Below are positions 1 to 4,389 of a DNA stretch of 23,797 nucleotides, piece by piece; position 1 is the first letter of the stretch; the number at the start of each line of letters is the position of its first letter. The notes below the pieces were generated by a model. It ran no database searches. It was not told where the DNA came from and worked only from the letters and a program-made list of their open reading frames with translations. The stretch is from a virus, in the IMG/VR virus record IMGVR_UViG_3300012985_000029, positions 1 through 23,797 of that record; one strand, written 5' to 3'. Position numbers and translations under genes: made by a program.

Positions 1-62
1 TGCTCGGTGCTCTCCTCGGTGGCGAGGGCGGTGACAGTGGCGTCGGTGGTGGGGTTGGACAT
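1..62 (-). CDS. Partial CDS, N-terminus of unknown protein
   Basis: Only the first 20 codons are inside the window, reading MSNPTTDATVTALATEESTE. The ATG is preceded by AAGGAGT with 6 nt spacing, so the start is well supported. The visible part is Thr/Ala/Glu-rich and hydrophilic, with no membrane segment or signal peptide. It lies downstream of the small membrane-protein cluster and behind copy 1 of the repeated 24-nt element. No function can be assigned. Confidence 0.7.
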   Translation of the reverse strand, partial: MSNPTTDATVTALATEESTE

Positions 63-97
63 GGTGGTACTCCTTAGTTGAATGAGGGTATTACCTG

Positions 98-121
98 CAT
101 TATGGGGCGTGTTTTTCCTAC
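98..121 (-). promoter_or_regulatory. 24-nt repeated intergenic element, copy 1 (promoter-like)
   Basis: Minus-strand copy: GTAGGAAAAACA followed directly by CGCCCCATAATG. It has an A-tract and a CATAAT hexamer resembling a -10 box, about 30 nt before the ribosome site of the next gene. It overlaps the TAG stop of the upstream 125-aa gene. No convincing -35 hexamer is present. Four related copies lie at 1951, 2238, 2457 and 2892. A promoter role is inferred; an operator or processing site is also possible. Confidence 0.5.
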
Positions 122-495
122 CCACCCGTCTGCAGGTTGATGCCCTGCTCGATGCCGCTGAACCGCTTGCGGTCCTCTTCGTCGAACCCAACGTTCGGAA
201 GGCAGTCGTCGTAGTGCGTACGAACCACGCCGACCAGGAAGTGCAGGTCCTCGATGTAGCTGTCGATCGCGGTGGACTGGTGTCCGATGGTCTCCATGAA
301 GGAGAGGTACTGCTGCTCGTAGGCCTCGGACTCCTCGTCACGGCCTTCCTCGAGCGCGCGGTACTCCGCGGAGAGACGGTCGAACCGCTCCTGCCACCAG
401 CGACCGCCTTCGGCGTTCTTGAGGGCGAGGCCGGTCATGCTCGCGAGGAGCAGGATGAGCAGGACGATGATGACGAGCAAGATGACAGTAAGCAT
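118..495 (-). CDS. Small membrane-anchored protein, 125 aa
   Basis: Residues 1-24 are almost entirely Leu/Ile/Val (MLTVILLVIIVLLILLLAS), a single N-terminal membrane anchor or uncleaved signal. The remaining 100 residues are charged and helical, with a likely coiled coil around residues 35-65 (ERFDRLSAEYRALEEGRDEE). The start is supported by AAGAGGAA a few nt before ATG. It follows a 140-nt intergenic region holding a 12-bp stem-loop and ends inside copy 1 of the repeated element. The topology resembles Rz/spanin-like or regulatory lysis proteins, but no family motif is visible, so that is only a possibility given the nearby holin candidate. Confidence 0.8.
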   Translation of the reverse strand: MLTVILLVIIVLLILLLASMTGLALKNAEGGRWWQERFDRLSAEYRALEEGRDEESEAYEQQYLSFMETIGHQSTAIDSYIEDLHFLVGVVRTHYDDCLPNVGFDEEDRKRFSGIEQGINLQTGG

Positions 496-518
496 GATTC
501 CTCTTCTTGTGGTTGGGA

Positions 519-559
519 CCAGAGAGGGGGCGAGCGGGGGATCTCAACCCCCTCCCTGG
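519..559 (-). terminator. 12-bp stem-loop in the 496-635 intergenic region
   Basis: On the minus strand, arms CCAGGGAGGGGG (559-548) and CCCCCTCTCTGG (530-519) pair over 12 bp with one G-U wobble and a 17-nt loop. No U-run follows. It sits 23 nt upstream of the 125-aa gene start, after the DUF6353 gene. The rest of this 140-nt gap holds a smaller inverted repeat at 591-610 (GAGCCCTGC/GCAGGACTC). Terminator or mRNA-stability function is inferred. Confidence 0.5.
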
Positions 560-635
560 CGAATATGGGTACTACACGTGCACGAAGCATGAGTCCTGCA
601 AGCAGGGCTCACACCACATCACTACGAGGCCGTCG

Positions 636-1454
636 TCACTTGACGGGGCGGTCGTAGCCCTTCTCGGCGTCGGTCTGAAAAGTGAACCTCCGAGCCGGAC
701 GGCCGTCGTCGCGACGGACCTCGTCCCACTTGAGCTCCACGAACGCACCAGACCAGCCCCAGTCGTCGCCGTCCGGGGTGGACTCGAAGCCGGCGTTGCT
801 GTAGAAGGTGTTGAGGTCGCAGTCGCCGTGCTTGGCGATCCAGCGGTTGATGTTGTTGACGGCCTCGTCGATGCGCCGCTCGTTGGACCAGATGTCGCGG
901 CCCGTTCGAGCGTCACGGACGAGGTACATCTCCTCAACCTCGTGGTTGGTGTTCTGGACGTTGATCTTGCCGTCCTTGTCCGGGTCCAAGGCGTCGTCAG
1001 CGATCTTCTGCTGGGTCGCCTCGTCCGTGTTGGACTCGATGGCCTCGACGAGCTCGTTGGTGTACTGCTTGGACTGCTCCTTGACCTCCTCGATCGCCAT
1101 GAGAGCGGCGGCCGCGATGGCCTTCTTCTCCTTGACGTGCACGAGGTGGAGACCGACCGTGGAGCCGAGCGAGGCTCCCGTGAGACCGGCGGCAGGCAGG
1201 TAGTTCGTCCACGTCAGCTGGATCTTCTCCTTGACGTCGAGTGGCGTTGCCTTGCCATCCGGGCTGACCAGGTCGAGGTCCGAGTACTCGGCTCGCATGA
1301 CCTCCTGGCCGGACTTGTAGCCACCGCGAGCGGCAGCCACCACAGCGGCGACCGTGCTCACGAGGCTGGTGCCGAAGAGGATCTCCGGCTTGTGGGCGGC
1401 GACCGCGGCCTTGCCGAGACTCGCGAATCCCCTGATGTTGGGCAGCTTGATCAT
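636..1454 (-). CDS. DUF6353-like phage membrane protein, 272 aa
   Basis: The N-terminus (MIKLPNIRGFASLGKAAVAAHKPEILFGTSLV) is basic and leads into a hydrophobic segment around residues 28-45 (FGTSLVSTVAAVVAAARGG). A second weakly hydrophobic stretch follows near residues 85-115. The C-terminal part has the pattern typical of DUF6353 phage proteins: AVNNINRWIAKHGDCDLNTFYS followed by DDWGWS (both near residues 210-245). The function of that family is unknown. The ATG overlaps the upstream stop as ATGA and is preceded by GAGGAGAA, so it is translationally coupled to three tiny membrane genes. Family assignment rests on remembered sequence pattern, not a search. Confidence 0.8.
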   Translation of the reverse strand: MIKLPNIRGFASLGKAAVAAHKPEILFGTSLVSTVAAVVAAARGGYKSGQEVMRAEYSDLDLVSPDGKATPLDVKEKIQLTWTNYLPAAGLTGASLGSTVGLHLVHVKEKKAIAAAALMAIEEVKEQSKQYTNELVEAIESNTDEATQQKIADDALDPDKDGKINVQNTNHEVEEMYLVRDARTGRDIWSNERRIDEAVNNINRWIAKHGDCDLNTFYSNAGFESTPDGDDWGWSGAFVELKWDEVRRDDGRPARRFTFQTDAEKGYDRPVK

Positions 1455-1606
1455 GCGTTGTTCTCCTCGGTGGTGTTGTTGGCTTGCTCTTCCTTGTACT
1501 CCTGGAGCGTCCCGAAGAACCCGATCACTGCCATGACTGCGGCGCCGGCAGCCAGGTAGACATCGAGCTTGTTGGTGGGACGAACTCCGAACAGCCTGCG
1601 CCTCAT
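1451..1606 (-). CDS. Tiny single-pass membrane protein, 51 aa
   Basis: It reads MRRRLFGVRPTNKLDVY, then a hydrophobic segment at about residues 17-33 (YLAAGAAVMAVIGFFG), then a hydrophilic Glu/Asn-rich tail ending in NNTTEENNA. The basic N-terminus and acidic C-terminus predict an N-in orientation. The ATG overlaps the stop of the 41-aa gene by 4 nt (ATGA), with GGAG 6 nt upstream. It ends in another ATGA overlap with the DUF6353 gene. The tight overlaps on both sides strongly support it as real. Function unknown. Confidence 0.75.
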   Translation of the reverse strand: MRRRLFGVRPTNKLDVYLAAGAAVMAVIGFFGTLQEYKEEQANNTTEENNA

Positions 1607-1728
1607 CGGCTTCTCCGCATCTCTCGGACGAAGATCCAGATGAGCCAGAGCCCACCCGTGATGCACGTCAAGATGACGTCGAAGATGAAGTTGAGGCAGC
1701 CGTAGCCGCCTCGAGCTCGCTTGCTCAC
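1603..1728 (-). CDS. Tiny hydrophobic membrane protein, 41 aa, GTG start
   Basis: The GTG start is chosen because AAGGAGGACCA lies directly before it and it overlaps the previous stop as GTGA. An upstream in-frame ATG at 1926 would run through the leader and the 50-aa gene. The protein starts with basic residues (SKRARGGYG), then has a strongly hydrophobic stretch at residues 11-34 containing CITGGLWLIWIFV, and ends REMRRSR. Small proteins of this pattern (basic, GYGC, ITGGLWLIWIFVRE) recur in actinophage genomes, to my knowledge without assigned function. Superinfection or lysis roles are guesses. Confidence 0.78.
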   Translation of the reverse strand: MSKRARGGYGCLNFIFDVILTCITGGLWLIWIFVREMRRSR

Positions 1729-1877
1729 TGGTCCTCCTTGTTCTTGTTGCGAACGGTGATGACGAGGTCGATGATCTCGTCGATGACGATGAAGATGATG
1801 ATGAGCCACAGAGTGGCCACGACCAGACCTGCACTGAACAGGATGAGGTCGCTGAAGAATGACAGGATGGTTTCCAC
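1725..1877 (-). CDS. Tiny hydrophobic membrane protein, 50 aa, GTG start
   Basis: Translated directly: it begins ETILSFFSDLILFSAG after the initiating GTG, continues through a long hydrophobic stretch (VVATLWLIIIFIVI, residues 19-32) and a DEIIDLVITV segment, and ends NKNKEDQ. AAAGGAAC lies 4 nt before the GTG. It overlaps the next gene by 4 nt (GTGA). It is the first gene of a four-gene chain (50, 41, 51, 272 aa) joined by 4-nt overlaps, behind a structured leader and copy 2 of the 24-nt element. Function unknown. Confidence 0.72.
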   Translation of the reverse strand: METILSFFSDLILFSAGLVVATLWLIIIFIVIDEIIDLVITVRNKNKEDQ

Positions 1878-1899
1878 GCGTGTTCCTTTCGGGTGAGAG

Positions 1900-1951
1900 A
1901 AAAAATGGTGAGAAGCTGTTTGGCAACAGGCTAGACTACTAGCTTCTTCTC
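1900..1951 (-). promoter_or_regulatory. Structured leader with U-run before the four-gene chain
   Basis: The minus-strand leader can form three helices: GAGAAG (1951-1946) with CTTCTC (1915-1910); CTAG (1942-1939) with CTAG (1934-1931); and CTGTT (1929-1925) with AACAG (1920-1916). After ACCA comes a run of six T (1905-1900), then the ribosome site and GTG at 1877. This looks like a leader terminator or attenuator. If copy 2 of the 24-nt element is a promoter with a normal start spacing, the first arm would lie upstream of the transcript start and form only in read-through RNA. Confidence 0.4.
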
Positions 1952-1974
1952 ATTATGGGACGTGTTTTTTCTGC
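1951..1974 (-). promoter_or_regulatory. 24-nt repeated intergenic element, copy 2
   Basis: Minus strand: GCAGAAAAAACA followed directly by CGTCCCATAATG, the closest match to copy 1. It has an A-tract and a CATAAT hexamer, and lies 74 nt before the GTG at 1877. A stem-loop of the repeated family lies just upstream (1988-2014). Promoter role inferred. Confidence 0.55.
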
Positions 1975-1987
1975 CTATCCACAAGAC

Positions 1988-2014
1988 CCTAAGCCACTGT
2001 TGTAGTGACTTAGG
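1988..2014 (-). terminator. Repeated stem-loop, copy 1
   Basis: Minus-strand arms CCTAAGTCACT and AGTGGCTTAGG pair over 11 positions with one U-G wobble and a 5-nt loop; GGTCTTGTGG follows. It lies 19 nt after the stop of the 61-aa gene. The core CTAAG-CACT is shared with the stem-loops at 2272 and 2520. A terminator function is inferred from position; the trailing U-run is weak, as is common in high-GC actinomycetes. Confidence 0.6.
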
Positions 2015-2032
2015 ACCTTGACGGCGGATGGG

Positions 2033-2218
2033 CTATCGGGTCTTGGACTCGCGTCGCTTCACCTCCCGCTTCCAGGTCTTGGCGTTCTGACGAGCCGTGT
2101 TCGCGTTCAGCAGCTTGCTGGCTCCGGTGAGGAGACCAACGAGCACGCCGGCTGCGAGCAACGGGTTGTCTTCAACCTGCTCCTTGAGCTTGGTGGTGTC
2201 GAACGAAATCTTGGACAT
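2033..2218 (-). CDS. Small membrane-associated protein, 61 aa
   Basis: It begins MSKISFDTTKLKEQVEDN, has a moderately hydrophobic segment at about residues 19-36 (PLLAAGVLVGLLTGASKL), and ends in a very basic tail (TWKREVKRRESKTR). AAAGGAA lies 5 nt before the ATG. It has its own flanking elements: 24-nt copy 3 upstream and a stem-loop downstream, so it may be a monocistronic unit. The amphipathic N-terminus plus one helix plus basic tail would fit a small holin-like or membrane-tether protein. Function is unproven. Confidence 0.72.
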   Translation of the reverse strand: MSKISFDTTKLKEQVEDNPLLAAGVLVGLLTGASKLLNANTARQNAKTWKREVKRRESKTR

Positions 2219-2237
2219 GATGTTCCTTTCGTAGGGT

Positions 2238-2261
2238 CATCATAGGGCGTGTAAATATCAC
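2238..2261 (-). promoter_or_regulatory. 24-nt repeated intergenic element, copy 3 (diverged)
   Basis: Minus strand: GTGATATTTACA followed directly by CGCCCTATGATG. The A-tract is degraded, but ACACGCCC and a TATGAT hexamer are kept. It lies 19 nt before the start of the 61-aa gene and 10 nt after the stem-loop at 2272-2305. Promoter role inferred. Confidence 0.4.
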
Positions 2262-2271
2262 CTAGGAGAAG

Positions 2272-2305
2272 ACCCTAAGCCACTGTGGGGAAAGTGACTT
2301 AGGGT
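2272..2305 (-). terminator. Repeated stem-loop, copy 2
   Basis: Minus-strand arms ACCCTAAGTCACT and AGTGGCTTAGGGT pair over 13 positions with one U-G wobble and an 8-nt loop; CTTCTCC follows. It lies 5 nt beyond the stop of the 37-aa gene. The arms are almost identical to those at 1988-2014, including the wobble position. Confidence 0.65.
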
Positions 2306-2310
2306 GGGGA

Positions 2311-2424
2311 TCAGGCTCGCTTCTTCTTGATGAAGCCTCCGATGAGCAGTCCGAGGACGGTCAGGCACACCGCGTCGACCCAGTTGGGGCGGGGGATGTT
2401 GTGACGGTCGAGGAACTTGAACAT
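2311..2424 (-). CDS. Tiny membrane protein, 37 aa
   Basis: Translated by hand from the minus strand: it starts MFKFLDRHNIPRPNWVDAV, has a hydrophobic segment at about residues 18-32 (DAVCLTVLGLLIGGF), and ends IKKKRA. AAGGAGAA lies 5 nt before the ATG. It is isolated between a 24-nt element and two stem-loops, suggesting its own transcript. Its length of 38 codons falls below common gene-calling cut-offs. The strong ribosome site, codon composition and spacing support it. Function unknown. Confidence 0.7.
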   Translation of the reverse strand: MFKFLDRHNIPRPNWVDAVCLTVLGLLIGGFIKKKRA

Positions 2425-2456
2425 GGTGGTTCTCCTTTGGTGAAGGGGTTTCTGGT

Positions 2457-2480
2457 CATTACAAGCCATGTTTTTTCTAC
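2457..2480 (-). promoter_or_regulatory. 24-nt repeated intergenic element, copy 4
   Basis: Minus strand: GTAGAAAAAACA followed directly by TGGCTTGTAATG. The A-tract is intact and the hexamer is TGTAAT. It lies 32 nt before the 37-aa gene start, downstream of the stem-loop at 2520-2547. An unusually AT-rich spacer (2481-2519) separates them. Promoter role inferred. Confidence 0.5.
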
Positions 2481-2519
2481 TTTGAAATCGAATTTCCCAC
2501 CCGGGATTTTTTGAGAAAA

Positions 2520-2547
2520 CCTAAGACACTGTTTCCAGTGCCATAGG
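2520..2547 (-). terminator. Repeated stem-loop, copy 3, with U-tract
   Basis: Minus-strand arms CCTATGGCACTG and CAGTGTCTTAGG pair over 12 positions with one mismatch and one G-U wobble around a 4-nt loop. GTTTTCTC follows and AAAAAG precedes, so it has the form of an intrinsic terminator. It begins 8 nt after the stop of the 102-aa gene. The core matches the other two stem-loops. Confidence 0.7.
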
Positions 2548-2554
2548 CTTTTTG

Positions 2555-2863
2555 CTAGAAGTTCTCAGACTCCTTGTGCTTCTTCTGCTCCTGACGGGCA
2601 GCGAGAGTCTCCAGGGCCTTCGGTACGAGGACGCCGGCGAACTGCTGGAGCGCGTAGATCCCTCCGACGGCGGTGATGCCTCCCAGAGCGGGGATGACGG
2701 TCTTCTTGAGCTCGGTGGTCCTGTTGAGGATCTTGTCGAGTTCGTTGATTCGCGCCATCACCTTCTGATAGTCATCACTCTCCGGCGGGAGGGTGCTGAT
2801 GTGCTCCAGGAGTCGCGTGCGTTCCGCAACGTAGGGCTTGGGCTTACGCTTGGGTAGTGGCAT
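2555..2863 (-). CDS. Small membrane protein with cytoplasmic coiled coil, 102 aa
   Basis: The N-terminus is basic (MPLPKRKPKPYVAERTR), followed by a helical segment (residues 17-53), a hydrophobic segment at about residues 54-80 (TVIPALGGITAVGGIYALQQF), and a basic/charged tail (AARQEQKKHKESENF). TAAGGAG lies 6 nt before the ATG. It follows the holin candidate with copy 5 of the 24-nt element between them. A second holin or holin regulator is plausible by position, but no family signature is visible. Confidence 0.72.
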   Translation of the reverse strand: MPLPKRKPKPYVAERTRLLEHISTLPPESDDYQKVMARINELDKILNRTTELKKTVIPALGGITAVGGIYALQQFAGVLVPKALETLAARQEQKKHKESENF

Positions 2864-2891
2864 TGAATCTCCTTAGAGGTGAGTGGTTCTG

Positions 2892-2915
2892 CACCTTAAG
2901 GGATGTTTTCCCTAC
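2892..2915 (-). promoter_or_regulatory. 24-nt repeated intergenic element, copy 5 (diverged)
   Basis: Minus strand: GTAGGGAAAACA followed directly by TCCCTTAAGGTG. The GTAG and AAAACA part is conserved; the -10-like part is weakest here (TAAGGT). As in copy 1, the GTAG contains the stop codon of the preceding gene. It lies 28 nt before the 102-aa gene start. No stem-loop precedes it. Confidence 0.35.
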
Positions 2916-3265
2916 CCGCCTGCCATGGGGACGTTCTGGACCTTGAGGAGCAGGTCCTTCTGCGAGCCGACCTCTTCGGCGGTCTTCTTCATGTTGAGGT
3001 CGGTGATCACGTTGTCCTGTCCCGGTGGAGTCTCCTGGACCAGAGCGACGCCGTCATACTTGGCGTCCGAACGGTTCCAGGCGGCCTGGTTGAGGACCAG
3101 CAGGGCACCCAGCGCGACGTTGACCGCCACGATGGTCTTGACGATGGAGTCGGTGTTGTCCCAGCTCCAGATCGCGCCGAGCGACGCAACCAGGGTGGCC
3201 AGAGCCGGAAGACCGACCTGGGCGGCGTACTTGAGTACGTCGTAGAACTTGTTGGGGAGATTCAT
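2912..3265 (-). CDS. Putative holin, 117 aa
   Basis: It begins MNLPNKFYDVLKYAAQVGLP and has two hydrophobic segments, about residues 15-35 (ALATLVASLGAIWSW) and 40-60 (SIVKTIVAVNVALGALLVL), with a charged C-terminal half. This MNxPNKxYDxLK...LPALATL...IW...IV.TI.A....LGALL layout matches r1t-type phage holins, which oligomerise in the inner membrane to trigger lysis. AGGAGG precedes the ATG and overlaps the stop of the Gp37-like gene. The C-terminal extension beyond the usual r1t length (residues 65-117) is hydrophilic and unassigned. Location downstream of the tail genes fits a lysis role. Confidence 0.75.
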   Translation of the reverse strand: MNLPNKFYDVLKYAAQVGLPALATLVASLGAIWSWDNTDSIVKTIVAVNVALGALLVLNQAAWNRSDAKYDGVALVQETPPGQDNVITDLNMKKTAEEVGSQKDLLLKVQNVPMAGG

Positions 3266-3273
3266 GAGGCCTC

Positions 3274-4389
3274 CTAGGGCACGATGGTCTCGAGGGTCGG
3301 ATAGGCCTTCACGCCTGTCGCGTCCTCCGTACGGATGTACTCGGTCACCCGAGCGAACTCGTCCAGTCCGTAATCCCCTACCACGCGCACGATGTCGCCC
3401 AGGGCGTAGTCGATGCCGTACTTGTAGGGGTTGATGTCTGGGTTGATGTTGCCGTCAAATATGGCGGTCTCGCTGGCCTCCGCAAGAGCCTGTGACATGT
3501 AGTTGCCCAGCTGGGGCACGGAGTTGATGTCGGACTGAGAGCCGTCGACTAGAGCCACGCGTCGTTCCAGACCCGTGGGCTCAACCGCTCCTTCGAACAT
3601 AGTGGCGGCAAGTCCTGCACCGACCCCATAGCCAACGTTCGCTGACCCGACCTTGCTGAACAGGTAGGTACCGTCATCCAACAGCTCACGAGAAGCGTCG
3701 AAATATACGGTTCCAGAGCGGTCCGTACCGGCATAGATCTGGACGCCGATAGCAGTCCCGGCACTATTCGGCCGGACCGCCCTGATCCCATGCGGAACCA
3801 CGGCCGGAGTTGCCGGCACTGTTGTGGGATCCGCCTGAGCACTCGTCTGCAGCAATCCAAGAACCACTCCCAGGAGGTTGCCCCTCTCGATGGAGAAGTT
3901 CTTGGATGGGCCCGTGGACGTTCCGTAGTCAGCAGGTGTTGGGAACTGCACCACCGCCGACGGGAATATGTCATTGACCGACAGAAGGCCGGCACGGACG
4001 ATCTGGTCGATGGCGTACCAGGCCACGTCACTGGGAGTCTTTGCGGAGACTACCCAGTCAGACGAGCCAAGAGTTGCAGACACCGACTGTAGCGCGACAC
4101 GCCTGTCCAAGATGGACTCGTAGGCTCGACCCTTGATGGTCAGCTTCTGCGGCGTGTTCTTCTTCCTGTCGATCTGGTGTGTCTCCACAACCATTGCGAT
4201 GTTCGACTCTCGAAGAGTGACCACCGTTCCTTCTGGAAGAAGGTTGAGGAACCCCGTGGGTCCGTCGATCTTGCCGGTGACGATCTGGAAGTCGCCCACC
4301 GTGTTGAACCGTTCCGTCCAGATGAGGCTGTCGTAGTTCTCGATCAGCTTGGCCGGCTGGTTGTTCGCGTCCAGCGTCATGAGATCCAT
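3274..4389 (-). CDS. ReqiPepy6 Gp37-like tail tip protein, 371 aa
   Basis: The N-terminus MDLMTLDANNQPAKLIENYD, followed by SLIWTERFNTVGDFQIVTG and then ITIKGRAYESILDRR-like text (KLTIKGRAYESILDRRVAL near residue 80-98), is the signature of the siphovirus ReqiPepy6 Gp37-like family. That family is comparable to tail-associated hub/baseplate proteins next to Dit. The ATG at 4389 is chosen because AGGAGG lies 8 nt upstream and it overlaps the fibre stop as TGATG; the longer in-frame reading to 4767 would run through the fibre gene. Its position after Dit and the fibre and before the holin fits a tail-tip role. No lytic domain is seen. Confidence 0.82.
   Translation of the reverse strand: MDLMTLDANNQPAKLIENYDSLIWTERFNTVGDFQIVTGKIDGPTGFLNLLPEGTVVTLRESNIAMVVETHQIDRKKNTPQKLTIKGRAYESILDRRVALQSVSATLGSSDWVVSAKTPSDVAWYAIDQIVRAGLLSVNDIFPSAVVQFPTPADYGTSTGPSKNFSIERGNLLGVVLGLLQTSAQADPTTVPATPAVVPHGIRAVRPNSAGTAIGVQIYAGTDRSGTVYFDASRELLDDGTYLFSKVGSANVGYGVGAGLAATMFEGAVEPTGLERRVALVDGSQSDINSVPQLGNYMSQALAEASETAIFDGNINPDINPYKYGIDYALGDIVRVVGDYGLDEFARVTEYIRTEDATGVKAYPTLETIVP

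Noticed and set aside
572-619. 15-codon ORF (MWCEPCLQDSCFVHV) after the DUF6353 gene
   Set aside because: The CxxC pattern is tempting, but there is no ribosome site and part of it is explained by an inverted repeat at 591-610.
507-1559. 350-codon open frame on the plus strand
   Set aside because: Shadow of the DUF6353 gene and its coupled neighbours, which have ribosome sites and 4-nt overlaps.
1603-1926. 107-aa ORF starting in the leader
   Set aside because: The first 66 residues are an out-of-frame reading of the leader and the 50-aa gene. The GTG at 1728 with AAGGAGG is the credible start.
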